Counted from the first letter of the stretch, positions 1 to 9,914 are shown. The stretch is DNA of 64,000 bases from Datisca glomerata (GCA_003255025.1 QANY01005474.1:340174-404173); one strand, 5' to 3'. The notes: generated by a model not told the origin, from the letters alone. Numbers and translations are program-made.

Positions 1-2312
1 TTTAATAATTTATATAAATATATGAAAATTTCATATTCATTAATGAGATTATGATCTTTTATTAATACGAGCGGATTAAGATAATAGATAATGAATAAAA
101 TTACCAGCAACATATTAAAGCATGAAATATTTAATAAATGGTTGCTAGTACGGTTGACTAAGCATTATGAATGCATGTGATCTAGATCCGTATCATTGAT
201 GTAGATAGATATCTTAGTGAAGATACTTTATATAATAATATTATATATGACATGACCAATGTGAATTAATATCTTTACTAACTTATCATTTATCATAAAG
301 ATTTAATACACATCAATCTGAAGATCATATGTAGACCAGTCTGAATCTTGAGTAGTTATGAACTCCTATACATGTATACTAGATCGTTTGATTCACTCAT
401 TAGGGATTGTTTTTAAAACAGGTAGTGACTTTTGTTTTATAGATTCAGTGATGTGGATGGCTGGGAACATATTTTACAAGATTTGGAATCCAAGCTTTCC
501 TAACGGATCGTATCTTGGTTTTCTTAAGTGTTAATTCTAGAACTAAATGGTTATTGAGCTCAAATTTATAAGACGATTATGATTTAGCCATTCACTAGTG
601 AATTAATGGTATTTAAGGATCAAGATATAATTAGAAGGGTAATATGATAATTTTGACTAGCTCTAATTTATGAACCAATAATTGGTGGACAAAATTACAT
701 GAAATAATTATATCAATGGAATACACGAGAATACTCTGTAAATACATTCTATAATCAATAAGAGTGCAATTCCATATTCATAGTGGAGTGATAATGAAAT
801 TAATAAATAAGATTATTTAATTAAAGAATTTAATTAATAATCTGGTTTATTGGAGCTTAAGATTATAGGTCTATGATCCCCAAGTCACCTCTTTACTACA
901 CAGTCTAAGGTGTGAATATTTCAAGACATGAGAAAATAACTAACTTGCAAAAAGAAATTATATTTCTGGGGCAAGTACATAGTTACGAGATAATTATGTG
1001 TGATTAATTAATTAAGAATTCATTAATTAAATTATTCATATTAATTTTTGAAAATTATATATAAATAATAATATCGATTAATTTTTTAACTATCAATAAG
1101 TGAGACGGTTTATCTAATTTGTGAAATTAGATAATGTTAAATTATTATTAGATAATAATTCAAAATCTGAATCAATTAAATCTGTTATTTGTGAACTAAC
1201 AGACAAGCTAGTTGATAAGGATCATCAGATAAGTTAATTTTAAATTAATTGATATCTAAATATTTATCTGATTAAATTAAATAATTAATTTGCAAAAATT
1301 GCCCCTTGGCATGTTGGACTGCTACATGTCAATCACAATTTGAGAATCAAAAATTGGCATGCGAAACTATAGTGGCACAACAGTTAGGCGTGCAATATTG
1401 TAGTGCCTAGAATTACAGTGTCGTGAGGCACTGTGATACCTCACGGCACATTGCAGTGTTGTGTGGCATTGGAATTGTGCATAATTGCTGTGGGTCCTAC
1501 TACAATGACAATTTTGTGATTAATTATTATTTTGTTTATATATCCCTAAAAATATGGGGTGCCAAGGAAATGTATATAGATAGTATTTTATTGGCCTCAG
1601 TGCTAATTAAGTGTACTAATAACACAATTGCTATTAAGGTGAAACTATATGATACTAAAAGTAAATGAAAAGCTCTGTGAAAATAATCATTGTATTCTTT
1701 CGGAGATTAGTCTCACAAAATTATTTCTTCTCCAAAAATCTCTAGATTTCTTGTGTTGAGTACATTTAAAGATAGAGAAGTGTTCTTGTATGTAAACTGT
1801 TAGGTTTTAATTAGTTAAAACTTGATATCACATCACTCTAAAGGCTAGAGTAATCTTTAGGATAACCAACTTTATTAAAAGAGTTTTATTAAAGTTTGAT
1901 GAATGTAATTAATTAGTTATTCTAAGTTCACCTAATTTTAACTTGGGCTCTTTAGAAGGTTAAATGACTTAGACGAATTATATTGGATTAACTATTAATT
2001 TCACATTCATAGGGTTATATTTTTAACTAGTAATGAATTTAGAATTAATTGATTAGTTAAAGTAAAAACATATTATCCTAAATAGTGAGTGAAAGAAGGT
2101 TGACATGTCAATGTAACCTATGGTCTCTACTATTAGTACAACACTGTGAGGTTCAGTGAGGGCCTTGAGATGTGGCTTTGTTTTCATCCCCCTAAAGAAG
2201 GTTTCGAACTGTATTAATACCAGGTTGGACTTCTTAAAAAGATAGGACTAAGTGATGTAATTTAGTTTTGACCAACCCTAAGTTAGCATCCTCAACCAAA
2301 GTCTTCGATATT
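1..2312. other. AT-rich non-coding sequence, possibly decayed retroelement
   Basis: This stretch is strongly AT-rich, with stops in every frame and no recognisable protein domain. The one short open frame in it (1423-1668, plus strand, 81 codons) has no recognisable motif and I do not call it a gene. The section around 600-900 resembles, from general familiarity, untranslated or LTR sequence of plant copia elements; that is an impression only. A very small hairpin (CGTGAGG at 1422-1428 against CCTCACG at 1439-1445) is present but unremarkable. LINE ORF1-like sequence on the minus strand ends near 2313 or a little to its left. Confidence 0.5.
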
Positions 2313-3533
2313 TTAGGTTCCTGTAAAGTATTTTGAGCTGGTATAACATGAGCATTTACTGTAAGGATCATCCAGAGACTCAGGAAGTCTAGAAGACGAT
2401 TCTGGAATATATTCTATAGGTCCTTCCACTACATCTTTTCCTTTCCTACTAACTTGAAACCATTCTTGCTTACTTGGTTTAGGAACCACATGTTGAGGAG
2501 CAGTGGCTTTCTTCACTAGAAAGTAGTCATGGCCAAAAACCCTTCCCTTAGAGCATTTCTTTGGAAGTCCCGAATACTCTACATCCACCCTAACATCATA
2601 TAGTCTATATTCATCCAGATCAAGGTCAATATATTCAAGCAAATCTAAATCTAAATCAATCTCCACACAAACTTTAGCAAAAGATAATTCGAAGCAATCT
2701 ACAGTAAAAGAATCTGGACTTATGGGGTATCCCCAATACGCTACAAATACTTCTAATACCTTTCTGAGTCCACAAAAAGGCAAGTATGTTCCAAACCTTA
2801 ATCTAAATGGGAATACGGGTAAGGTCCTCTTTTATGAGCTTGGCAGTAGGGTTCCACTCTTTAAGGATAAGAGGGACACCTAGCAGATGCCACAATCCTC
2901 CATGAAGGATGCTCTCCCTTTTACCTTGAGATTTGAAATAGAAGAAACCATTGTCATCTTCTAAGATATTTTTCAGGCCCCTATTTCCCTATAATCAAAG
3001 GCCGCAGCATGAAATGGCTAACTATTGTGTTCTTCCAGATCTGATTTCATGAAATAGAATACATGTTTCTTGCCCAAAAAATGGCTAATTATTGTGTCCT
3101 GCCAGATCTAAATTCCTGCCTTAATTGCCGCGTCATCTATTTTAAACTTTCCACAGGTTAAAACAAATGGAACATTAGGGCTGCGTACTCTATCAACCCA
3201 GTTTTTCTTGCCTCTTGTGCCAGTGTCTCTAATGTTGTTTTCAAGTCCAAAATCAATGGCGGGTTTCACTATTTTATCACCAACAATGTCATTTTCATGC
3301 ATAGAAAAAATCTCTGTTTCCACAGCTTTGTCCTTCTTATTGTTAATGGCTAGATATATTGGACTCACCAAAATAGCCTCCTCTACTATTTTAGGCATTA
3401 AACAAGAGAGGGTAGTGATGGAAATTCTCTTTCCTCTTTAATATCCCCCTCAAAACCAATGTGCAAAGCGTTCATATTGGACTCCGTCTCTAGCTCAAAG
3501 AGGAAATTGCATTTAATTCGTTGACACATTCTT
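2313..3533 (-). pseudogene. LINE C ORF1 fragment (DUF4283-like, gag-like nucleic-acid-binding protein), broken
   Basis: This is read on the minus strand from 3533 down to about 2313. It is the RNA-binding ORF1 of a plant L1-type LINE. In order one sees an N-terminal segment (MPKIVEEAIL, start near 3398), a central DUF4283-like segment with LKEWNPTAKLIKEDLTRIP near 2810-2900, and a C-terminal part containing a CCHC knuckle at 2514-2555. The knuckle has lost its second and fourth cysteines: the motif reads C-S-K-G, then H, then V. Family members carry the pattern C-x2-C-x4-H-x4-C there. At least two frameshifts and a stop in the 2784-3107 interval break the frame. A local duplication of about 66 bp lies at 3010-3110 (AATGGCTAA...CCAGATCT appears twice). 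The more N-terminal part of the same ORF1 lies at 9610-9880, across the copia element. No ORF2 follows it in the window. The assignment rests on motif recognition; the family is likely, the exact clade unknown. Confidence 0.7.
3391..3533 (-). repeat. Left copy of 143-bp direct repeat flanking the copia element
   Basis: The plus strand here starts TTAGGCATTAAAC and ends TTGACACATTCTT. It matches 9610-9753 with about 14 differences in 144 aligned positions (roughly 90% identity by eye), including one 1-base indel. It is part of LINE ORF1 on the minus strand: the MPKIVEEA start region continues directly leftward from it. The start of the copia element follows at 3534. Confidence 0.85.
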
Positions 3534-4087
3534 TAGTTAGCCCTATATCTCTATGAGATAACTTTTGATGATAACAAAACATTGACATTGCTAATAAATT
3601 TAATCAATTTGGAGAGGTCATTGGAAAAATTACCACAAGACATTCCAATTGAAGATCATGAAAATATTTATTTTCATAGGAGATCATAAAGCATGAAGAT
3701 TGAAGATCATGAAGATATCTACTTTCATGTAATTTTTATTAGGAGCTTACTCATTTTATTTTCCTTTATTAAAGCTCAATTTATTTAGGGATAGCTATCC
3801 TTAAATTAAGTCTCTATCCATAGAAAGCCTAAACACCAAAAATCATATCTCTCTTGCACAATAGACAAAATGCATGAGATGGAGATAATGACAAAGCACA
3901 AACAAAGTAAGTTTCAATTTCAAGTAGATAAAGAGAGATGGAGCTTACCCAAATAGTTTTTGACCATATTGTGTTATTTTGGGTAGGAGTTTTCCTATCC
4001 TTTTTTGTCAAGGATTTTTTGTCCTTCTAATTAAGGATGGAGTGTCCTTTCCTTTGTCTATATTCAAAATTTGAAATTTTCCCTCCT

Positions 4088-4096
4088 AAACCCTAA
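4088..4096 (+). promoter_or_regulatory. Telo-box (AAACCCTAA) in LTR promoter
   Basis: An exact AAACCCTAA lies 13 bases before the TATA box. In plants this motif is known in promoters of translation and cell-cycle genes and is bound by Myb-like telomere-repeat-binding proteins. Its role here is inferred from position only. Confidence 0.45.
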
Positions 4097-4109
4097 CCAC
4101 CATCTCCTC

Positions 4110-4117
4110 TATAAATA
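4110..4117 (+). promoter_or_regulatory. Probable TATA box of the 5' LTR
   Basis: TATAAATA lies in CTCTATAAATACAACC, about 700 bases before the LTR end. It is followed by a C/A-rich stretch typical of plant transcription start regions. It would drive the full-length element RNA. Confidence 0.6.
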
Positions 4118-4820
4118 CAACCCCATTTCTATTCACAAAACACAAATTCATAGCCCATGGACTTGCTCTTAAAACTCTCCCAATACTCTCATAAATCTCT
4201 TTTAATATTTTGAGCTTTATACTTGCAAATTTCTTGAGTGAGCAAGATTAGTTATTTTTTGTGAGCTTAGATAGGAGATATTTTACTCTTTTGAGAGAGT
4301 TATTATAAGGGGTCACTTAATCTCAAAACATATAGCCTTGTAAGGTTTAGTTGGCACCCATAAAGCCAATTGGGTTTGTAAGGTTTGGTCTTCACTCTTA
4401 AGAAGATTGTGGAATTAAAAATCTCCAGGGGGCCTTCGAGCGTGGACGTAGTGATAGGATTACACAAACCACATAAAAATATCACGTGCCTATCTTCTTC
4501 TCCTTCTTCTCTTTTTATTTTGTGGTATTTATTTTTCGCACTTCAATTTCTCGCACTTAATTTTCACAATTTAATTTTCGCACTTTAAGTTTCCTTAATT
4601 ATTTTATTTGCTTGCTTTAAATTTTTGCATTTATATTATCGCAAGAATTATTTACTTCAACACTTTTATCTATTACTTATTTATCTTCACAAGAGTAAAA
4701 CTCGTGGAACATTGAAGTTCATTCTTGAACATTCATTTTTCACTTAAGTGTAAAACGTTTTTAATTTGAACATGATCACCCAATTCACCCCCTCTTGGGT
4801 TGCCATATAGATTCTACAAT

Positions 4821-4832
4821 TGGTATTAGAGC
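4821..4832 (+). other. Primer binding site, initiator tRNA-Met type
   Basis: TGGTATTAGAGC differs at one base (T for C) from TGGTATCAGAGC, the usual complement of the plant initiator tRNA-Met 3' end used by copia elements. It begins two bases after the LTR end TTCTACA, as expected, and so fixes the LTR boundary. Confidence 0.9.
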
Positions 4833-4869
4833 TTGGTACTCTATACATAAGACTTAATCGTCTTGAGTT

Positions 4870-6356
4870 ATGGCATCCAGGAGTGGTTTTTTCATTTAAG
4901 GTCAATCTACTACTAGACCTCTATTTTTCAATGGTAATGATTATGAATTATAGGATGTTGTTGAAAATGGTTCCCACATTCAATTCAAAACTGTGGATGG
5001 TAAAAGTATTGCAAAATGTAGTGAATGGAATGATGATGATAAAAAAATTCTTTAAATGCTAAGGCAATGAATGTTTTGTTTTGTGCTCTTGATAAAAATG
5101 AATTTAATAGAATTTCTACATGTGAATCCGCTAAATCTATATGGCACATTTTAAAAGTCACACGAAAAGGTACAAATCAAGCTAAAGAATCTAAAATTAG
5201 CATGCTTGCTCGCAGTTATGAATTATTTACAATGAAGCATGACGAATCCGTAAGTGATATGTTTACTCATTTCACCGATATTATTAATGGCTTGGAATCT
5301 CTTGGTAAGACTTATTCTAATGCTGAAATGGTGAGAAAAATTCTTAGGTGTCTACCAAAGAATTAGGAGGCCAAGGTGACGGCCATCCAAGAAGCCAAAG
5401 ATCTTAATACACTTCCTCTTGAAGAACTTATTGGCTCATTGATGACGCATGAAATGAGGCTAAATGAAAATGACGAAGAAGATACATCAAAGAAGAAGAG
5501 CAATGCACTAAAATCAATACTTGAACAATCTGATAGTGAGAATGATGACTATGATGAGGAAGACTACATAGCCCTACTCATTAGGCGATTCAAGAAATTC
5601 TTAAATAGAAGGAAAATGCACCAAGAAAAGATAATAAGAAGATATCTCGTGGCACACTCACGTGCTATGAGTGTAAAAAGCCCAGACATAAAAAAGCCGA
5701 TTGTCTAAATCTAAGTAATGCCCCAAAGAAGTTCAAAAGAAGAGCATTCAAGGCAACTTAGGATGAGACTGATGGCAACGACTTCAAAGGAAAAGAAGAA
5801 GAAGTTGCAAACATGTGTTTCATGACATTAAAAGATGAGGTAAGTTCTTATGAGCTAACTTTTAATGATAAACCTAGCTGTGAAGAACTTGAAAATGTTT
5901 TTGAAGAGCATTATAGTGAAAAACTTCGCTTAAAAAATGGTTTTTTAAAACTTCAAGAACAAAACAAGTCGTTGAAAAATGAGAATTGAAAAATCAAAGC
6001 AACCTTACATGTTTTGCACCGAGACCTTGTTCAAAGCCAAAATAAAGAAAATGATTTAAATTCAACCATTTTTAAATTTACAAATGGAAGAAACAATCTT
6101 GACTAACTTCTTGGTAAGCAAAAGAATGCTTCTGATAAAAAGGGGATTAGAATATCAACCTTTTCAAAACCAAAAATATCATAAAAATATTTTTGTAAAA
6201 CCAACACAATATCCTCCTATCATTTGTCACTATTGTGGAGTTAAAGGCCATAAAAGTTATTCATGCTTTGATAAAAAGAAAGCTACTTGCCAAGAAAGAA
6301 ATGAATGGATTCTCAAAAGACCCAAAAAGATTTGGGTACCAAAAGTCAAATTTTAA
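4870..6356 (+). pseudogene. copia gag (UBN2 domain, CCHC zinc knuckle), broken
   Basis: Gag forms the virus-like particle and binds the element RNA. The likely start is ATG at 4870 (MASRSG), 37 bases after the primer binding site. A stop follows at 4897, and a frameshift near 5045 moves into the frame carrying AMNVLFCALDKNEFNRI (from about 5067). The UBN2-like core runs to about 5460 (ESKISMLARSYELF, EELIGSLMTHEMRL), with a Trp-to-stop change at 5364-5366. A CCHC knuckle at 5663-5704 reads C-Y-E-C-K-K-P-R-H-K-K-A-D-C with all four ligands, but lies in a different frame from the preceding segment. A coiled-coil-like Lys/Glu/Leu-rich stretch follows (5850-6080), then a second knuckle-like C-H-Y-C-x4-H-x4-C at 6225-6266. 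The stop at 6354-6356 separates it from pol. Confidence 0.85.
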
Positions 6357-6947
6357 ATTTTAATGTTATACGTACCATTGAAGAATAAATATAAATGATA
6401 TCTTGATAGTGGATGCTCGAGACATATGACCGGTGATGAATCAAAACTTACTCAAATTTGTCGAAAGAAAGGACATGTCACATTTGGAGATGATAAGAAA
6501 GGTAAAATCATTGGTATTGGCTCCGTAAGTAATGACTCTTCTCATGCTATAGATAAATTTCTACTTGTATATGGTCTAAAACATAATTTACTTAGTATAA
6601 GTCAACTTTGTGATAAAAACTATAGAGTAATTTTTGAAATGGATTTTTGTCTAATTATAGATAAAGTGTCAAATAAAATTTTATTTGTCGGACAAAGGGA
6701 CCAAAATGTCTACACTATTAATCTAAGTGATTTCCAAAATTATAATGAAAAATATATTCTAGTTTTTGACAATGATAGTTCGCTATGGCATAGAAGACTT
6801 GGGCATGCTAGCATGGCTTTATGTACAAAACTATCAAAAAGTTATTTAGTAAAAGGTCTTCCAAAAATAAATTTTGTGAAAGACAAAATTTGTGATGCAT
6901 GCTAAATGGGTAAACAAGTTAAGAGCTCTTTCAAATAAAAACTTAGG
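6357..6947 (+). pseudogene. copia pol part 1: aspartic protease and GAG-pre-integrase zinc domain, broken
   Basis: The protease matures the Gag-Pol polyprotein. Its active-site triplet D-S-G is at 6405-6413, in the copia wording YLDSGCSRHMTG; the usual Trp just before it is now a TGA stop (6396-6398). The GAG-pre-integrase domain follows with LWHRRLGHAS near 6783 and ICDAC near 6887-6902, supplying the His-His-Cys-Cys zinc ligands of the integrase N-terminus. A TAA at 6903-6905 directly after that motif and another at 6936-6938 interrupt the same frame. The ligands and the catalytic Asp are intact, so the damage is mainly nonsense mutations. Confidence 0.85.
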
Positions 6948-7572
6948 GTGTCAACCACTAGACCATTGCAATTACTACACATGGACCTATTTGGCCCTTC
7001 AAAAATTGCAAGTCTTGGGGGTAAACACTATGCATTTGTTATAGTTTATGATTTTCCAAGATATACTTGGGTTTTATTTCTCAAAAATAAGGATGAAACT
7101 TTTAAAGAATTTACAAAGTTTTGCAAACTAGTTCAAAATGAAAAAAAGTTTTACAATTTCAAAAATTAGAAGTGATCATGGTGGCGAATTTGAAAATAGA
7201 AACTTTGAAACCTTTTGCGAGGAAAATGGTTTTTCACATGAGTTTTCTACTCCTAGAACTCCACAACAAAATGGTGTTGCTGCGAGGAAAATGGTTTTTC
7301 ACATGAGTTTTCTACTCCTAGAACTCCACAACAAAATGGTGTTGCTGAGAGGAAAAATTGGTCCCTACAAGATATGGCAAGAACAATGGCTTACCTAAGT
7401 ATTTTTGGGCCGAAGCCATTACTACATCTCGCTACATTATGAATCGTGTTTTACTTAGACCTATTTTAAATAAAACCCTTTATGAACTTTGGAAAAACAA
7501 TCCTAATATTTGTTATTTTAAAGTTTTTGGTGTAAATATTTTATTTTAAATAATAAGGACAACCTTAGTAAG
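6948..7572 (+). pseudogene. copia integrase catalytic core, broken by a 65-bp tandem duplication
   Basis: Integrase inserts the element cDNA into the genome. The first catalytic Asp is at 6984-6986 (HMDLFGP), the second at 7174-7176 (SDHGGEFEN), and the Glu at 7347-7349 (GVAERK). All three DDE residues can be found. A frameshift near 7140-7165 (poly-A tract) splits the first and second Asp segments. The 65-bp duplication at 7216-7345 puts the Glu in another frame. The C-terminal segment (KYFWAEAITTSRYIMNRVL, KVFG) follows and is broken again near 7535-7570. Confidence 0.85.
7216..7345 (+). repeat. 65-bp tandem duplication inside integrase
   Basis: Copy 1 is 7216-7280 and copy 2 is 7281-7345, each starting TGCGAGGAAAATGG. 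They appear identical. The sequence after copy 2 (TGAGAGGAAAAATTGG) shares GAGGAAAA with the copy starts, which fits slippage between short homologies. Sixty-five is not a multiple of three, so this is a frameshifting event. Confidence 0.9.
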
Positions 7573-8808
7573 TTGAATTCTAAAACTGACTTAGGAATCT
7601 TTTTAGGATATTCCACATCCAGCAAGGCACATAGAGTTTATAATAGAAGAACAGTAGTTGTGGAAGAATCCATGCATGTTGTCTTTGATGAATCTATTCC
7701 TTCTAACATCTTTTATGATCAAGATGATGAAATTATAAGAAAGGTAGAAGGGGTTAATATCAATACTAATGAAGGATCAAGTCACTCTCCCCAAGAAAAT
7801 GTCAAAGTACAAGGTTGCAACCAACTTCCAAAAGAATGGAAGTTTCTAAAAGATCATCCAAATGAGCTCTTAGTGGGAGACATATCAAAAGGAGTAGAGA
7901 CCCGCTTTACGCTTCATAGTATTGGTAACATTGCTTTTATTTTTCAACTTGAGCCTAAATCTTTTATAGAGGTCGAAAAAGATGAATATTGGATAGTTTC
8001 TATGCAAAAAGAACTTAATCAATTTGAAAGAAGTAATGTATGGGAACTTGTGTCTAGACCCTCTAAGCACTCAGTAATTGGTACTAAGTGGGTGTTTAGA
8101 AATAAGGTAGATGAAAATGGTATTGTTACTAGAAATAAAGCTAGATTAGTGGCGCAAGGATATAAGCAAGAAGAAGGTATAGATTGTGATGAAACTTTCA
8201 CTCCTATTGCTAGACTTGAGTCAATAAGAATGCTATTAGCCTTTGCATGTTTCAAAGATTTTGTTTTATATCAAATGGATGCCAAGAGTGCCTTTTTAAA
8301 TGGATACATCATGGAGGAAATTTATGTAGAACAACCTCCCAGTTCTTAAGGTTTGAATTTTCCAAATCACGTGTATAAACTTAAAAAGGCTCTCTATGGA
8401 CTAAAACAAGCTCCTAGAGCTTGGTACGAAAGGCTGAGTAAATTTCTTATTGATGATGGATTTAACATGAGTTAACACCCTCTTCATAAAATCAAAAGGC
8501 AATGATATCTTAATTGTCCAAATATATGTAGATGATATAATTTTTTGTGCCACTAATGAATCTTTGTGTAAGAATTTTGCAAGCTCTATGAGCAAGGAGT
8601 TTGAAATGAGCATGATGAGAGAATTGAACTTCATCCTTGGACTACAAATTAAGCAAATGAAGGATGGGATCTTTATAAACCAAGAAAAATACACCAAGGA
8701 TTTGTTCAAGAAGTTTCGTATGGAAAATGTGAAGGCTAGTAATACACTTATGCGTACCACGACAAAGATGAGAAAGGTAAAGATGCTGATATAAAGAAAT
8801 ATCGAGGT
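7573..8808 (+). pseudogene. copia pol part 3: linker and reverse transcriptase (RVT_2), broken
   Basis: This part copies the element RNA into DNA. The linker start has DLGIFLGYSTSSKAHRVYN (7585-7645). The reverse transcriptase begins around 7980 (WIVSMQKELNQFERSNVWEL) and includes [67 protein letters not shown] and the catalytic YVDD at 8525-8536. A TAA at 8347-8349 and a small indel near 8470 break the frame; the YVDD segment continues as NESLCKNFASSMSKEF. The longest intact stretch, 7573-8349, is open for 258 codons. Family assignment is certain from the motif order. Confidence 0.9.
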
Positions 8809-9439
8809 ATGGTTGGATCTCTACTTTACTTAATTGCTAGTAGACCCGATATCATGTTAGTGTATGTTTATGTGCTCGTTTTTAAACTTGTCCCAAAGAA
8901 TCACATTTACGAGCTATTAAAAGAATTTTTAAATATTTACTTGGAACAACTAAATTTGGCCTTTGTTATCCAAAATGTGATAATCTTGATTCGGATTTTG
9001 CTAGGAGCTTAACCGATAGAAAAGGTATGAGTGATACATGTCAATTTTTAGGACACCTACTTGTTTCTTGGATTAGCAAAAAGAAAAATTTAGTAGTACT
9101 ATCAACTGCTGAAGCCGAATATATTTCTGCTAGTAGTTGTTGTGCTCAAATTTTTTGGATGAAACAAACTCTAAAAGATTTTGGTTTAGTTTTTGAAAAT
9201 GTTCCTATTAGATGTGATAATACTAGTGCAATTGATGTATCCAAAAATCCTACTTTGCATTCTCGTACTAAGCATATAGATCTTAGACATCATTTTATTC
9301 GAGATCATGTGCAAAAATGGGATATTTCACTAGAGTTTGTAAACACTACAATCAACTTGCAGATATTTTCACAAAACCATTAAATGTTGAAAGTTTTTGT
9401 AAAAATAGGCTTGCTTTGGCAAATTTAGATATTAGTTAA
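8809..9439 (+). pseudogene. copia RNase H (C-terminal pol), broken
   Basis: RNase H degrades the RNA strand of the hybrid during replication. MVGSLLYLIASRPDI (8809-8855) is the usual connection motif. A frameshift around 8857 scrambles the following segment, which resumes with TDRKGMSDTCQFLGHLLVSW (9013-9072), VLSTAEAEYISASSCC and RTKHIDLRHHFIRD. Another frameshift near 9350 shifts the last motif LADIFTKPL into a different frame, ending at TAA 9437-9439. Family members carry acidic catalytic residues near the DRK.. and E-A-E-Y sites; E-A-E-Y is present. Confidence 0.85.
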
Positions 9440-9609
9440 AAAAATTTTACTTACCATGTCAAAATTAAAGTATTTTCCCCCATAATTATTGGTTTATTCT
9501 TTTTGATGATAACAAAGGGGCAGAAAATAGAATGTGCTTAAGAGTTTTGTTTTTATGTTGATGTGTAAGCATATATTTAGGGGGAGTAAATTAAATTGTT
9601 TGTTCAAAT
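9440..9609 (+). other. 3' untranslated part of copia with polypurine tract, end truncated
   Basis: AGGGGGAG at 9579-9586 is the best polypurine tract; a weaker AAAGGGGCAGAAAA lies near 9514. In an intact element a 3' LTR starts shortly after the final tract. Here LINE sequence begins at 9610 instead. No env-like frame is seen. Confidence 0.6.
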
Positions 9610-9753
9610 TTAGGCATTTGAACAGGAGAGGGTAGTGATGGAAATTTTCTTTCCTCTTCAATATCCCCATCAAAACCAACATGCAAAGCGTGCGTATTGG
9701 AATCTGTCTCTAGCTCAGAGAGGAAATGGCATTTAATTCGTTGACACATTCTT
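9610..9753 (-). repeat. Right copy of 143/144-bp direct repeat flanking the copia element
   Basis: This matches 3391-3533 at about 90% identity. It reads on the minus strand as LINE ORF1 N-terminal coding sequence (ETDSNTHALHVGFDGDIEEE, then SPVQMPK) and continues rightward in that ORF1, while the left copy continues leftward in it. Confidence 0.85.
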
Positions 9754-9880
9754 CTTCAACATTGCGCAAATCCGTGAGCCTTAGAACACGACCCTCATTC
9801 CCATTGGTTACTTCCGTAAACCCTAGAGTACTTTCCTTGTTCCCATTGGTTAAATTTGTAGACCCTAGCTAATTAGGGTT
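9610..9880 (-). pseudogene. LINE C ORF1 N-terminal fragment
   Basis: On the minus strand from about 9880, the frame reads GSTNLTNGNKEST, GFTEVTNGNEGRVL, RLTDLRNVEEECVNELNAIS, then after a one-base frameshift ELETDSNTHALHV and so on to MPK at 9610. The two TNGN segments look like an internal repeat of about 17 residues. The continuation MPKIVEEA lies at 3398 on the far side of the copia element. This supports one LINE split in two, though two separate LINE copies are possible. No start codon is certain. It abuts the 3' end of LINE A. Confidence 0.6.
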
Positions 9881-9914
9881 AGCAAATTGGCCAAAACAAT
9901 TAATGTTTTTATTC

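Larger units (their letters stand above)
3560..4818 (+). repeat. 5' long terminal repeat of the copia element
   Basis: The right end is well placed: TTCTACA ends at 4818, two bases before a primer binding site. The left end is uncertain; a likely start lies within 3560-3568, at the TTTTGATGATAACAAAAC stretch. A related GATGATAACAAA occurs near 9503 upstream of the polypurine tract. The LTR contains a TATA box at 4110-4117 and a telo-box at 4088-4096. No matching 3' LTR is visible in the window, so LTR-LTR divergence cannot be used to date it. Bases 3534-3559 between the LINE repeat and this start are unexplained. Confidence 0.65.
3534..9609 (+). mobile_element. Ty1/copia LTR retrotransposon, SIRE/Maximus-like, degenerate and lacking its 3' LTR
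   Basis: The order of parts is 5' LTR (to 4818), primer binding site (4821-4832), gag with UBN2-like core and CCHC knuckle, aspartic protease, GAG-pre-integrase, DDE integrase, reverse transcriptase with YVDD, RNase H, and a polypurine tract near 9579. Integrase before reverse transcriptase defines copia rather than gypsy. The gag core, the knuckle and the RNase H wording (VLSTAEAEYISA, SCCAQ) look most like the SIRE/Maximus lineage, and an LTR of about 1.25 kb fits that. There is no env-like frame after pol. At least six in-frame stops and several frameshifts make it non-autonomous. The right end stops at LINE sequence with no second LTR. It lies inside a minus-strand LINE ORF1. Confidence 0.85.

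Noticed and set aside
1421..1448. Hairpin as possible regulatory RNA or terminator
   Set aside because: The stem is only 7 base pairs with no conserved context.
1423..1668. Plus-strand 81-codon open frame in the AT-rich left end
   Set aside because: It has no recognisable motif, its length is near chance expectation, and it lacks any supporting context.
4303..4588. Short open frames on both strands within the LTR
   Set aside because: They overlap the LTR of the copia element and carry no domain; LTRs are non-coding in this family.
8019..8760. Minus-strand open frames antisense to the copia reverse transcriptase
   Set aside because: They are shadows of the coding strand, which carries the YVDD and other reverse transcriptase motifs.
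3560..9609. Possible intact, active retrotransposon
   Set aside because: Multiple stops (4897, 5364, 6396, 6903, 6936, 8347), frameshifts and the absence of a 3' LTR rule out autonomy.
9860..9880. TTAGGGTTAG-like word suggesting an interstitial telomere repeat
   Set aside because: There is only about one and a half units and no array, so it is not evidence of telomeric DNA.
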